DNA from: Streptomyces collinus
GTDB lineage: Bacteria; Actinomycetota; Actinomycetes; Streptomycetales; Streptomycetaceae
DNA: 64,000 nucleotides
Assembly: GCF_031348265.1 (NCBI RefSeq)
Contig: NZ_CP133771.1
Span: 7,626,001 to 7,690,000 of the forward strand
Direction of reading: 5' to 3'
In this document: one piece after another, positions 8,168-17,604 of the stretch
Layout of the letters: the number at the start of each line of letters is the position of its first letter
Position numbering within the stretch: the stretch's first letter is position 1
Program-made: the position numbers and the translations under genes
The notes under the pieces: model-generated
What the model saw: only the letters and a program-made list of their open reading frames with translations
Told to the model about the DNA's origin: nothing
The model's database searches: none

Positions 8168-10141
8168 ATGCCGAAACGCACGCGCTTCACGACCTGGAGA
8201 CCGCTCGCGACGGCGGCCACGGCCGCCCTCTTGGCCACCCTGATCACCCCGGCGGCCGTACAGGCCGCACCGGCCGCACCGGCCACCCCGCGCGGGAGCG
8301 AACCCGTCTACTCCTACGAGAACGCCATCCGCGAGGCCGTCTGGGTGGACACCGGTCTCGACGGAGACCGGGACGGAAAGAACGACCGGGTCGCCGTCGA
8401 CATCGTCCGCCCCCGGGAAACCGCCCGGCAGGGCCGCAAGATCCCCGTCATCATGGACGCCAGCCCCTACTACTCCTGCTGCGGGCGCGGCAACGAGAGC
8501 CAGAAGAAGACGTACGACGCGCAGGGCCGTGTCGCACAGATGCCGCTGTACTACGACAACTACTTCGTCCCGCGCGGCTACGCCTTCGTCGGCGTCGACC
8601 TGGCCGGAACCAATCGCTCCGACGGCTGCGTCGACGTCGGCGGCCGCTCGGACGTCCAGTCCGCCAAGGCCGTCGTCGACTGGCTGAACGGCCGCGCCAA
8701 GGCCTACACGAGCCGCACGGGCGTCACCCGAGCCCAGGCCGGCTGGACCAACGGCCGCACCGGCATGATCGGCAAGAGCTGGGACGGCACCATCGCCAAC
8801 GGCGTGGCCGCCACCGGCGTCAAGGGCCTGAAGACCATCGTCCCCATCAGCGCCATCTCCACCTGGTACGACTACTACTTCCAGCAGGGCGCCCCCCTCT
8901 ACGACTCCGGCCCGGAGTGGCTGTCGGACTACGTCAACAGCCCCGACGCCCGCGCCAAGTGCGCAGCCGTCCAGCAGAAGCTCACCGAGGGCGCCCCGCG
9001 CACCGGCGACTGGACCCCGCTGTGGACCGAGCGCGACTACGTGAAGGCCGCGCGCAAGGTCAAGGCCAGCGTCTTCCTCGTCCACGGCATGCAGGACCTC
9101 AACGTCCGCATGAAGCACGTCGGTCCGTGGTGGGACGCCCTAGCGAAGAACGGCGTCGAGCGCAAGATCTGGCTCTCCCAGACCGGGCACGTCGACCCCT
9201 TCGACTTCCGGCGCGGCGCCTGGGTCACGACGCTGCACCGCTGGTTCGACCACGAACTCATGGGCATCGACAACGGCATCGACCGCGAGCCCATGGCCGA
9301 CATCGAACGCGCGCCCGACCGATGGGACACCTCCCGGGTCTGGCCGCCGAGCGGCACCCGGGCCGCCACCCTGCGCCCCGACCTCGGCGCCCAGGCCGGC
9401 GTCGGCACCCTCGGCCTGCGGCGCGGCCACGGCACCGAGAGCTTCACCGACGACCCGAAGCTGAGCGAGACCGACTGGGCCGCCCGGATCGACCAGCCGA
9501 CACCGGAGAAGGCCGGCTTCGTCACCGGACCGCTCACCCGCGACCTGCGCCTGTCCGGCTCCTCCGAGGTCACCGTCACCGCAACGCCCTCCACCCCGAC
9601 GGCCCACCTCTCCGCCGTCCTCGTGGACATCGGCCCGGCCGTCATCCGCGATTACGCCGACGCCGGCGAAGGCATCACCACCCTCACCGACCGCACCTGC
9701 TGGGGCGCGATCACCGCCGGCGACAGCCCCTGCTTCAAGGAGACGAAGGCGAAGACCGCCGACGTCGACTACACCGTCGTCAGCCGCGGCTGGGCCGACC
9801 TCGGCAACCACGCCTCCGACCACAAGGGCTCCCCGCTCACCCCGGGCAAGCGGTACACGATCACCCTCGACCTGGCGGCCACCGACCACGTCGTACCGAA
9901 GGGCCACCGCCTGGCGCTGATCGTCGCGGGCACGGACAAGGACCTCATCGACCCTCCCTCCGACCGGCCGAAGCTCACGCTCGACCTGTCCCGCACCTCG
10001 GCGCGCGTCCCGTTCGTCGGCGGGACCACCGCCTTCGCCCGCGCCACCGCGGGGACCGCGTCCGCCACCCCCGACGCCACGTTCCTGGACGGCGTACGGG
10101 AGCCGCGCGCCACGTACCGCGTCCCCGGGGGAAACCGGTGA
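8168..10141 (+). CDS. exported Xaa-Pro dipeptidyl-peptidase (S15 family)
   Basis: A 657-aa protein with an N-terminal signal peptide (MPKRTRF, then a hydrophobic segment ending VQAAPAAP). The alpha/beta-hydrolase triad of the S15/CocE group can be placed: Ser204 in GMIGKSWDG, Asp310 in HGMQDLNVR, His341 in QTGHVDPFD. The C-terminal third is the jelly-roll domain of this family. It removes Xaa-Pro dipeptides from peptide N-termini, here outside the cell. The ATG at 8168 was chosen because it starts the signal peptide. The next peptidase gene begins with GTG overlapping this stop codon (GTGA), so the two are translationally coupled. Confidence 0.93.
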   Translation: MPKRTRFTTWRPLATAATAALLATLITPAAVQAAPAAPATPRGSEPVYSYENAIREAVWVDTGLDGDRDGKNDRVAVDIVRPRETARQGRKIPVIMDASPYYSCCGRGNESQKKTYDAQGRVAQMPLYYDNYFVPRGYAFVGVDLAGTNRSDGCVDVGGRSDVQSAKAVVDWLNGRAKAYTSRTGVTRAQAGWTNGRTGMIGKSWDGTIANGVAATGVKGLKTIVPISAISTWYDYYFQQGAPLYDSGPEWLSDYVNSPDARAKCAAVQQKLTEGAPRTGDWTPLWTERDYVKAARKVKASVFLVHGMQDLNVRMKHVGPWWDALAKNGVERKIWLSQTGHVDPFDFRRGAWVTTLHRWFDHELMGIDNGIDREPMADIERAPDRWDTSRVWPPSGTRAATLRPDLGAQAGVGTLGLRRGHGTESFTDDPKLSETDWAARIDQPTPEKAGFVTGPLTRDLRLSGSSEVTVTATPSTPTAHLSAVLVDIGPAVIRDYADAGEGITTLTDRTCWGAITAGDSPCFKETKAKTADVDYTVVSRGWADLGNHASDHKGSPLTPGKRYTITLDLAATDHVVPKGHRLALIVAGTDKDLIDPPSDRPKLTLDLSRTSARVPFVGGTTAFARATAGTASATPDATFLDGVREPRATYRVPGGNR

Positions 10142-11415
10142 TCCGCGCCGGCGCCATCGCCCTGACCGCCGCCGCCCTCACGGCCTCCCTGGTCGCCGCA
10201 CCCCCGGCTCAGGCGGCCCCCGACACCCCGCCGCGCACCGGCTTCGAGCAGTCGGACGGCGCACGCTGGACCACCCAGCCCGAGGAGCAGGACTTCCTCA
10301 ACGCGGTGGACCGCTCCAGTGGCCGCGTCTCCCTGACCCGCATCGGCACGACGAAGCAGGACCGCCCGCTCCAGCTGGTCCGCATCGGCACCCGCCCGAG
10401 CCCCAGCAAGGTGCTGCTCGTCTGCAGCCAGCACGGCGACGAACCCTCCGGCCGCGAGGCCTGTCTGACCACCGTCCGCGACCTCGCCTACGCCCGCGAC
10501 AGCCGCACCCGGCGCTTCCTGGACCGCACCACGGTCCTGGTCGTGCCCACCGCCAACCCGGACGGCCGGGCCGCGAACACCCGCGGCAACGGCGACGGCG
10601 TCGACATCAACCGCGACCACCTCGCCCTGAAGACCGCCGAGGGCCGCGCCCTGGCCGCCCTCATCCGCGACCAGCGCCCCGACGTCGTCTACGACCTGCA
10701 CGAGTACGGCGCCACCCCGCCGTACTACGACAAGGACCTCTTCGACCTGTGGCCGCGCAACCTCAACACCGACGAGGCGGTCCACGACGAGGCCAGGACC
10801 CTGTCCGAGGCGTACGTCCGGCCCGCCGCCCGGCGGGCCGGACACTCGACCGGCACCTACGGCATCTGGACCGACCCGGAGACCGGTGAGCCGGTCAAAC
10901 AGGTCGCCGGCGACGGACAGGAGCGCATTCTGCGCAACATGTCCGGTGTGAAGCACTCCGTCGGCTTGCTCATCGAAAGCCGCGTGGACCCGCTCACCGA
11001 GGCGGAGAAGGCGGACGAGGCTTTGAACAACCGGCGCCGGGTGACCTCCCAGCTCGACGCCCTGAAGGGCCTGGTCGGATACACCGACCAGCGCCGCGGC
11101 CGGATCGAGACGGCGACGACCGGGGCCCGGCTCGCCGGCCGCACCGAGACCGGGCCGGTCTACGTCGGCGGCGCCGACAACGACCCGCCCGAACCGGCCG
11201 AAATCATCCAGAATCCACCCTGCGGCTACCGGCTCACCGCCGCCCAGTACGCCGAGGTCGGCGACGAACTCGCCCTGCACGGCGTGCACGTGCGCAAGGA
11301 CCGCGCAGGCGTGCTCGTCCCCCTGCGTCAGTCCCTGCGGGCGCTCGTGCCGCTGCTGCTGGACGACCGGGCCGAGTACCACCTGACCGGAGGTTCATCC
11401 GAAACCGCATGTTGA
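10138..11415 (+). CDS. exported M14 zinc carboxypeptidase
   Basis: A 425-aa protein with a short signal peptide ending near AQAAPD. The M14 metallocarboxypeptidase residues are in place: His99 and Glu102 in HGDEPSG, His188 in DLHEYG, and the catalytic Glu280 in LLIESR. NRDH after the first motif pair is the usual substrate-binding block. It should trim C-terminal residues or amino sugars-peptide linkages outside the cell. The GTG start overlaps the stop of the X-Pro peptidase by 4 bases and GGGGGA lies just upstream, so the two proteins are probably made in fixed ratio. Confidence 0.9.
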   Translation: MIRAGAIALTAAALTASLVAAPPAQAAPDTPPRTGFEQSDGARWTTQPEEQDFLNAVDRSSGRVSLTRIGTTKQDRPLQLVRIGTRPSPSKVLLVCSQHGDEPSGREACLTTVRDLAYARDSRTRRFLDRTTVLVVPTANPDGRAANTRGNGDGVDINRDHLALKTAEGRALAALIRDQRPDVVYDLHEYGATPPYYDKDLFDLWPRNLNTDEAVHDEARTLSEAYVRPAARRAGHSTGTYGIWTDPETGEPVKQVAGDGQERILRNMSGVKHSVGLLIESRVDPLTEAEKADEALNNRRRVTSQLDALKGLVGYTDQRRGRIETATTGARLAGRTETGPVYVGGADNDPPEPAEIIQNPPCGYRLTAAQYAEVGDELALHGVHVRKDRAGVLVPLRQSLRALVPLLLDDRAEYHLTGGSSETAC

Positions 11416-11500
11416 GAGGGGTGAAATTCCGCCACACGTGGTAGCAGCGTTACGGAGGGCCTGCGTCCTCCCCTGCTTTCCCAGATGAAAGGTGCCGCCT

Positions 11501-13225
11501 GTGACGCAAGAACGACCAAGCGACAAGGACTCCCCGGACGGAGTCGCGCTGCCGGGGTCGGAAGCGGGCCTGCCCGGTCAGGACCGGCCGCAGACCGACC
11601 GCATCGTCTTCGGCGTCACGGCGGTGCTCACCCTCGCCTTCGTGGTCTGGGGCGCGGCGGCGACCGATTCGCTCGAAGACGTCTCCACCAGCTTGCTCAG
11701 CGGCCTGATGCACAACGGCGGCTGGGCGTTCATGCTCGCCGCCTCCGGCTTCGTGGTCTTCGCCCTGTGGCTCGCGATCAGCCGCTACGGCCGTATCCAC
11801 CTCGGTGCGGAGGGCGAGGAACCCGAGTTCCGCACGGTGTCCTGGGTCGCGATGATGTTCAGCGCGGGCATGGGCATCGGCCTGATGTTCTACGGCGTCA
11901 GCGAGCCGCTGTCGCACTACGGCACGCCCCCGCCGGGTACCGACCCGGCCGACTCCGGCGATCGCATGGAGACGGCCATGGCCACCACCCTGTTCCACTG
12001 GACGCTCCACCCCTGGGCGATCTACGCCGTGGTGGGCCTCGCCATCGCCTACAGCACCTTCCGCAGGCGCCGCAGGCAGACCATCAGCGCCGTCTTCACC
12101 CCGCTGATCGGCAAGAAGAACGCCAACGGCGGCATCGGCCGGGCCATCGACATCCTCGCGATCATCGCGACCGTCTTCGGCTCCGCCGCCTCCCTGGGAC
12201 TGGGCGCGCTCCAGATCGGCTCCGGTGTGCAGGAGCTGAAGTGGATGGACGAGGTGAGCACCGGGCTGCTCGTCACGATCATCGCGGTGCTGACCCTGGC
12301 CTTCGTCGCGTCCGCGATCTCCGGTGTGGAGAAGGGCATCCAGTGGCTGTCCAACACCAACATGGTGCTGGCGCTGGTGCTCGCCCTGTTCGTGTTCGTG
12401 GCGGGCCCCACCATCATCGTCCTCGACCTGCTGCCCACCTCCGTCTTCGCCTACCTCGGCGACCTGCCCCAGCTGGCCGGCCGGACCGAGGCGAGCGGCG
12501 GCGAGGGCGTCGCCGACTGGCTGGGCAGCTGGACGGTCTTCTACTGGGCGTGGTGGATCTCCTGGACGCCGTTCGTCGGCATGTTCATCGCCCGCATCAG
12601 CCGCGGCCGCACGATCCGCCAGTTCGTCGGCGGTGTCATCCTCGTGCCCAGCACGGTCAGCCTGATCTGGTTCGCGATCTTCGGCGGCTCGGCGATGAAG
12701 ATGCAGGAGGAGGGGCAGCTCGCCAAGGAGGCGACTCCGGAGGGCCAGCTCTTCGGCGTGCTCCAGCAGTTCCCCATCGCCACGGTCACGAGCCTGCTCG
12801 TGATGATCCTCGTCGGCATCTTCTTCGTCTCCGGCGCCGACGCGGCCTCGATCGTCATGGGCACCCTGTCGCAGAAGGGCGCCCTCGAACCCGGCCGCTT
12901 CGTGGTGGTGTTCTGGGGCGTGGTCACCGGTGCCGTGGCCGCGATCATGCTGCTCGTCGGCAGCGGTCAGGGCGACGCCCTGACCGGTCTGCAGAACCTC
13001 ACGATCCTCGCGGCGGCACCGTTCGTCATCGTGATGATCTTCATGTGCGTCGCCCTGATGCGCGACCTTCGCCGCGACCCGGTGATCGTGCGTGAGCAGA
13101 TGGGCTCCGAGGCCGTCGAGATGGCCGTCATGGAAGGACACAAGAAGTACGACGGCGAGTTCGAGTTCCGCGTCGGCCCGGGCCGCGGCCCGGACGTGGA
13201 GGGCGACCCGATCGGCAAGCACTGA
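11501..13225 (+). CDS. BCCT family betaine/choline/carnitine transporter
   Basis: A 574-aa transporter with 12 predicted membrane segments. The glycine-rich TM3 block FSAGMGIGLMFYG and the BCCT signature WAWWISWTPFVGMFIARIS with its aromatic substrate box are both present. These carriers take up quaternary ammonium osmolytes with sodium or protons. The C-terminal tail after the last membrane segment is short and mixed-charge rather than the long osmosensing tail of BetP, so regulation by osmolality is uncertain. GTG at 11501 has GAAAGG 8 bases upstream; another GTG 9 bases earlier is possible. It ends just before a strong bidirectional terminator. Confidence 0.93.
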   Translation: MTQERPSDKDSPDGVALPGSEAGLPGQDRPQTDRIVFGVTAVLTLAFVVWGAAATDSLEDVSTSLLSGLMHNGGWAFMLAASGFVVFALWLAISRYGRIHLGAEGEEPEFRTVSWVAMMFSAGMGIGLMFYGVSEPLSHYGTPPPGTDPADSGDRMETAMATTLFHWTLHPWAIYAVVGLAIAYSTFRRRRRQTISAVFTPLIGKKNANGGIGRAIDILAIIATVFGSAASLGLGALQIGSGVQELKWMDEVSTGLLVTIIAVLTLAFVASAISGVEKGIQWLSNTNMVLALVLALFVFVAGPTIIVLDLLPTSVFAYLGDLPQLAGRTEASGGEGVADWLGSWTVFYWAWWISWTPFVGMFIARISRGRTIRQFVGGVILVPSTVSLIWFAIFGGSAMKMQEEGQLAKEATPEGQLFGVLQQFPIATVTSLLVMILVGIFFVSGADAASIVMGTLSQKGALEPGRFVVVFWGVVTGAVAAIMLLVGSGQGDALTGLQNLTILAAAPFVIVMIFMCVALMRDLRRDPVIVREQMGSEAVEMAVMEGHKKYDGEFEFRVGPGRGPDVEGDPIGKH

Positions 13226-13236
13226 TCCGCACGGCG

Positions 13237-13273
13237 AAGGGCGGCCCGGGTTCACCGAACCCGGGCCGCCCTT
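13237..13273. terminator. bidirectional terminator between BCCT transporter and D-amino-acid oxidase
   Basis: A perfect 17-bp stem (starts AAGGGCGGCCCGGGTTC) with a 3-base loop lies 11 bases after the transporter stop and 25 bases from the convergent oxidase stop. The stem ends in TT/AA on both sides, so it can act in both directions. Confidence 0.9.
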
Positions 13274-13298
13274 GCGCTGCGCACGGCGTCGCGCGTCC

Positions 13299-14249
13299 TC
13301 AGCCGGAGGCCAGTCGCGCCGCCTCCCGCGCACACCCCCAGGCCACGGTGACGCCCGCGCCGCCGTGGCCGTAGTTGTGCACCAGGAGCCGCCCGTCCGG
13401 CAGGGTGTCCCGCTCCAGCCGGACCGCCGGCCGGGTGGGCCGCAGACCGACCCGGTGCTCCAGCACACGGGCCCCGGCGATCTCCGGCCTGAGGGCCGCA
13501 CAGCGGTCGATGATCGCCTCGGCCGTCGCGGGGTCGGGCTCCAGCGACCAGGCGTCCTCCTCGGAGGTACCGCCGAGGACGAGCCCGCCCGGCTGCGGGA
13601 ACAGGTACGCGTGCTCCCCGGCGGCGTCGGTGGAGACCAGCCAGGTGTCGATCCCGGGGTTCTCCACGACGACCAGCTGGCCCCGCACGGGCCGCACGGA
13701 GGGGTCCGGCACGAGCTCCCGCGCGGCTAGGCCCGTGCAGTTGACCACGACGTCCCCGTCCACCTCCGCGAACCCGGTCACCGCGTGCGTCTCGACCACA
13801 CCCCCCGCCGCGACGAACCGCTCCCGCAGCCACCGCAGATGGGCCGGCATGTCGATCAGCGGCAGCCGTGCCCAGACGCCGGTGCCCTCGTACTCGCCGG
13901 CCGTGGCCGCCCGCAGCCCCGGCACCCGGCCCGCCAGCCACGCGTCGGCCTCGTCGAGACCGGTCTCGCCCTGTACCCCTTCGACCATGCGTACGCCGGC
14001 CGGCTCGCCCCGTGCGGCCAGCTCCTCGTAGACCTCCAGCGACCGCAGCGCCCACGTCCGCGCCGTCGCGGCCGGCTCGATCCGGTACGGCCACCACAGC
14101 GCACCCGCAACGGCTGAGGTGGTCGCCTCGACGGCGTCCCGCGTCCACACCCGCACCCGCCGCCCGCGCTCGACGAGAGCCAGGGCCGTCGTCAACCCGA
14201 CCACCCCGCCGCCGACCACCACGATCTCGCCACTCGACTCACTCGCCAT
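13299..14249 (-). CDS. FAD-dependent D-amino-acid oxidase
   Basis: A 316-aa flavoprotein. The FAD dinucleotide-binding motif is at the N-terminus (VVVGGGVVGLTTALALVE), the middle block VNCTGLAAREL is typical of D-amino-acid oxidases, and the C-terminal family signature HNYGHGGAGVTVAWG carries the FAD pyrophosphate loop. The enzyme oxidises D-amino acids to keto acids with release of ammonia and peroxide; D-Asp versus neutral D-amino-acid preference cannot be told. ATG start, leaderless or with a short leader; divergent from the TTA-containing gene with only 66 bases between starts. Confidence 0.93.
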   Translation of the reverse strand: MASESSGEIVVVGGGVVGLTTALALVERGRRVRVWTRDAVEATTSAVAGALWWPYRIEPAATARTWALRSLEVYEELAARGEPAGVRMVEGVQGETGLDEADAWLAGRVPGLRAATAGEYEGTGVWARLPLIDMPAHLRWLRERFVAAGGVVETHAVTGFAEVDGDVVVNCTGLAARELVPDPSVRPVRGQLVVVENPGIDTWLVSTDAAGEHAYLFPQPGGLVLGGTSEEDAWSLEPDPATAEAIIDRCAALRPEIAGARVLEHRVGLRPTRPAVRLERDTLPDGRLLVHNYGHGGAGVTVAWGCAREAARLASG

Positions 14250-14315
14250 GCCCGGACCGTAGCGGAATGTGTCATGCCGTGCTCACATCACGCGCAGTGT
14301 GGGGATACTCACAGC

Positions 14316-15338
14316 ATGTGTGCCGAGTACGCGACCTTCGGCCTGGCTCCCGCGATGCGGGCCGGGGGAGTCCTCAACGACGGTGGTTACCAGGTCCACC
14401 GGGATTTCGTGGACTTCATCGTCGACGGACGCCCGCTGCTGTTCCAGCTCTCCGACCTCGACGCGGTCTCCCCGCTCGCCTCCGACGTCCCTCCCGCGAT
14501 CTTCACCGCGCAGGTCCGCAGCCTGCTCCTGGAGAGCCCCGCCCCGTTACCGGGCGGCCGGTACGTCGTCTACGGCTGCCCCGAGTGCGAGGACCTGGCC
14601 TGCGGAGCCGTCACCGCGGTCATCCAGAGCGACGGCGAGGACTTCATCTGGCGCGACTTCGCCTGGCAGACCGGCGAACACGCCGATCTGGAGCTCAACG
14701 GCTACCACGGCATCGGCCCGTTCCGGTTCCGCGGCGCCGAGTACCGCACGGCGCTGGGCGCCCTGCTGAACGGCTCCGCGCCCGATCCCCGGCGTCGCGT
14801 GCTGCTGATCGGCGCCCGCGTCGCCGTCCTCGCCAAGCTCGCCGCGGCATTGCGCACCATCGGTGTCGGCGCCGACATCGCCCATGACGCCGACGGCGTC
14901 CCCGCGGACGAACTCCGCGGCTACGGCGCCGTCGCCTTCGGCCACGCGGCCGGCGAGCAGGAACGTGCCGCCGTCCGCCGCGCCTTCGAGCGGGCCGGGG
15001 TACCGGTCACCCACGTCGACGGCCTCGCCCCGATCGTCCCGCTCCTCGTCGCCCAGATCGAACACGCCCTGGACCGCAGCCCGGCCGACCGGCGCCGCCT
15101 CACCCGCCTCACCGCCGCCGACGGCGGCGCGGACGTCGAGGTCACCTCCGCCTGCCGCGTCACGCTCACCGCCTACCGCATCGACCGGCTCTCCCGCACC
15201 CACACCCACGAGATCTTCGACGGCGTCCTCGAAGCGGGCCGCCACCGCGTCGCCCTCGACGCGAAAGCGGTCCGGGGGCGGTCGTTCGTCGTGGCCCGCA
15301 CCGCCGGGAGCGTCCTGGTGGCGGCCGTGAACCCCTGA
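14316..15338 (+). CDS. unrecognised protein with a TTA (bldA-type) codon
   Basis: A 340-aa protein I do not recognise. The N-terminal half (about 1-150) contains YGCPECEDLACGA, a possible metal-binding cysteine group. A second part from about 165 has an alternating hydrophobic pattern starting RRVLLIGARVAVLAKLA that looks Rossmann-like but lacks a clear glycine motif. The C-terminal 60 residues look like beta strands. There is no signal peptide or membrane segment. Codon 78 (14547-14549) is TTA, the only in-frame TTA I found in any called gene here. In Streptomyces such genes depend on the bldA leucyl-tRNA, so expression late in development is expected. ATG start without a strong ribosome site; it shares a short divergent promoter region with the D-amino-acid oxidase. 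Confidence 0.85.
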   Translation: MCAEYATFGLAPAMRAGGVLNDGGYQVHRDFVDFIVDGRPLLFQLSDLDAVSPLASDVPPAIFTAQVRSLLLESPAPLPGGRYVVYGCPECEDLACGAVTAVIQSDGEDFIWRDFAWQTGEHADLELNGYHGIGPFRFRGAEYRTALGALLNGSAPDPRRRVLLIGARVAVLAKLAAALRTIGVGADIAHDADGVPADELRGYGAVAFGHAAGEQERAAVRRAFERAGVPVTHVDGLAPIVPLLVAQIEHALDRSPADRRRLTRLTAADGGADVEVTSACRVTLTAYRIDRLSRTHTHEIFDGVLEAGRHRVALDAKAVRGRSFVVARTAGSVLVAAVNP

Positions 15339-15367
15339 GCGGCCCGGCGGTTAGGATCGGCGCTCTG

Positions 15368-17008
15368 ATGACTGCCACCCTCGTCGCCAAGAACCTCGCC
15401 GCCGGCCACGGCGACCGCTCCCTGTTCACCGGCCTCGACCTGGTCGTCGCGCCCGGCGACGTGATCGGCCTGGTCGGGGCCAACGGCGCGGGCAAGTCCA
15501 CCCTGCTCAGGATGCTCGCCGGGCTCACCGCACCCGAGCAGGGCGAACTGCGCCTGTCCCCGCCGGCCGCCACCGTCGGCCACCTCCCGCAGGAGCCGGA
15601 CCGCCGGCCCGGCGAGACCGTACGGGCGTTCCTGGCCCGCCGCACCGGCGTCGCCGAGGCCCAGCGCACCATGGACGAGGCGACCCAGGCCCTGGTCGAC
15701 GGGGCGCCCGGCGCGGACGACGCCTACGCCACCAGCCTGGAGCGCTGGCTCGGCCTCGGCGGCGCCGACCTCGACGAACGCGCCGAGGAGGTCGCCGACA
15801 CCCTCGGTCTCGCCGTCGGCCTGGACCAGCCGATGACGTCCCTGTCCGGCGGCCAGGCGGCCCGCGCCGGACTCGCCTCCCTGCTGCTGTCCCGCTACGA
15901 CGTCTTCCTCCTCGACGAGCCGACCAACGACCTCGACCTGGACGGCCTGGAGCGCCTCGAACGCTTCGTGAGCGGCCTGCGCGCCGGGACGGTGGTCGTC
16001 AGCCACGACCGCGAGTTCCTCACCCGCACCGTCACCAAGGTCCTCGAACTCGACCTCGCCCAGCGGCAGATCAACCTCTTCGGCGGTGGCTACGAGGCCT
16101 ACCTGGAGGAGCGGGAGGTCGCCCGCCGGCACGCCCGCGACGAGTTCGAGGAGTACGCCGACAAGAAGAACGCCCTCCAGGACCGCGCCCAGATGCAGCG
16201 CTCCTGGATGGACAAGGGCGTGAAGAACGCGCGCCGCAAGGCGAACAGCGACAACGACAAGATCGGCCGCAAGTTCCGCAGCGAGGCCAGCGAGAAGCAG
16301 GCCGCGAAGGCCCGCCAGACCCAGCGCATGATCGAGCGCCTCGACGTCGTCGAGGAGCCCCGTAAGGAGTGGGAGCTGCGCATGGAGATCGCGTCGGCCC
16401 CGCGCTCGGGCGCCGTCGTCGCAACGCTGCGGGACGCCGAGGTGCGCCGCGGCGGCTTCGTCCTCGGCCCCGTCTCCCTGCAGATCGACTGGGCGGACCG
16501 GGTGGCGGTGACGGGCGCGAACGGCGCCGGCAAATCCACGCTGCTGGCCGCCCTCCTCGGCCGCGTCCCGCTGGACGCCGGGCACGCGGCGCTCGGCTCG
16601 GGCGTCCTGCTCGGCGAGGTCGACCAGGCCCGCAAGCTGTTCCACGGCCAGGAGTCCCTGCTCGACGCCTTCCGCACGGCCGTCCCGGACACCGAACCGG
16701 TCGAGATCCGCACCCTCCTGGCCAAGTTCGGCCTCAAGACGGACCACGTCCTGCGCCCCGCGGCGAGTCTCTCTCCGGGCGAGCGCACCCGCGCCGCCCT
16801 CGCGCTGCTCCAGGGCAGGGGCGTCAACCTCCTGGTCCTCGACGAGCCGACCAACCACCTCGACCTGCCCGCCATCGAGCAACTGGAGTCCGCCCTCGAC
16901 GCCTACGAGGGCACCCTCCTGCTGGTCACCCACGATCGCCGCATGCTGGACGCCGTGCACGTCACCCGCCGCCTGGAGGTGGCGGACGGCAAGGTGACCG
17001 AACGCTAA
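15368..17008 (+). CDS. ABC-F family ATPase
   Basis: A 546-aa soluble protein with two ABC ATPase domains and no membrane segment. Each domain has a Walker A (GANGAGKST both times), a signature (LSGGQAARAGL and LSPGERTRAAL) and a Walker B with the ABC-F pattern (LLDEPTNDLDL and VLDEPTNHLDL). The charged linker between domains (about 240-330) is rich in Lys, Arg and Glu. ABC-F proteins act on the ribosome, some giving antibiotic resistance and others helping translation; the sequence does not say which. The preceding gene ends 29 bases upstream. The stop overlaps the convergent glycolipid-binding-like gene by 4 bases. Confidence 0.92.
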   Translation: MTATLVAKNLAAGHGDRSLFTGLDLVVAPGDVIGLVGANGAGKSTLLRMLAGLTAPEQGELRLSPPAATVGHLPQEPDRRPGETVRAFLARRTGVAEAQRTMDEATQALVDGAPGADDAYATSLERWLGLGGADLDERAEEVADTLGLAVGLDQPMTSLSGGQAARAGLASLLLSRYDVFLLDEPTNDLDLDGLERLERFVSGLRAGTVVVSHDREFLTRTVTKVLELDLAQRQINLFGGGYEAYLEEREVARRHARDEFEEYADKKNALQDRAQMQRSWMDKGVKNARRKANSDNDKIGRKFRSEASEKQAAKARQTQRMIERLDVVEEPRKEWELRMEIASAPRSGAVVATLRDAEVRRGGFVLGPVSLQIDWADRVAVTGANGAGKSTLLAALLGRVPLDAGHAALGSGVLLGEVDQARKLFHGQESLLDAFRTAVPDTEPVEIRTLLAKFGLKTDHVLRPAASLSPGERTRAALALLQGRGVNLLVLDEPTNHLDLPAIEQLESALDAYEGTLLLVTHDRRMLDAVHVTRRLEVADGKVTER

Positions 17009-17553
17009 CGGGCCGTCAGGCGGGCGGCCAGCTGCGGGTAGTCGACGACGTACCCCTCGTCGTCGAACGCCAGGTCGCTCCGGAAGTCGCCGGAGGTGAA
17101 ACGGACCCGCCCGGGCCCGAGATGCGTGTAGGTCTGCCGCGACGGCCGCACCGCCAGGTCCGGCACCGACACCCAGGCCATCAGGAACTCCCGCTCGCCG
17201 GGGGCCCGGTGGAGTCGGTGCCGGAGCACGGGCATGGTGTTGGTGAGCGGGCAGAGCCCGAGGTCGCAGTCGAGAGCCCCGTCGACGTCCGGGAGCGGCT
17301 CACCGTTCGCGGTCCACCGGCCGTGCCCGTCGTGGAGCAGATCGAGCGAGCGGGTCCGGGCCTCGGTCTCCGCCGTGACAGTCAACCGTCCGGTCACGAA
17401 TCCTTCGGCGGTCTCCAGCTCGTACGAGATCCAGTACGGCTCCGGAACGGTACCGACGACCCGCCCGCGCGCCCGCAGCGCGCCTGCTCCGAGCTGGACC
17501 CAGGCGGTCTCGAACCCCTGGCTGCCGGAGACTTCCCAGGTGATGGCACGCAT
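17005..17553 (-). CDS. putative glycolipid-binding protein (DUF1089 family)
   Basis: A 182-aa soluble protein that fits the putative glycolipid-binding family formerly called DUF1089. The N-terminal half holds short beta-strand repeats and the stretch YWISYELETAEGFVTGRLTV. The middle has LDCDLGLCPLTNTMPVLR, the most conserved block of the family as I remember it. The C-terminus reads TYTHLGPGRVRFTSGDF. The biochemical role is unsettled. ATG start; the gene's end overlaps the convergent ABC-F stop by 4 bases (CTAA). Two hairpins upstream separate it from tex. Confidence 0.8.
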   Translation of the reverse strand: MRAITWEVSGSQGFETAWVQLGAGALRARGRVVGTVPEPYWISYELETAEGFVTGRLTVTAETEARTRSLDLLHDGHGRWTANGEPLPDVDGALDCDLGLCPLTNTMPVLRHRLHRAPGEREFLMAWVSVPDLAVRPSRQTYTHLGPGRVRFTSGDFRSDLAFDDEGYVVDYPQLAARLTAR

Positions 17554-17569
17554 TCGGCAAGCCTAGAAC

Positions 17570-17595
17570 GGAAAGGGCGCGAAGCGCCTCTTTCC
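17570..17595 (-). terminator. hairpin downstream of tex
   Basis: An inverted repeat with a one-base bulge (GGAAAGGGCGC / GCGCCTCTTTCC) and a 3-base loop, downstream of the tex stop and just upstream of the glycolipid-binding gene start. It is probably the second of two tandem terminators for tex. Confidence 0.5.
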
Positions 17596-17604
17596 CAGGG
17601 GCGC

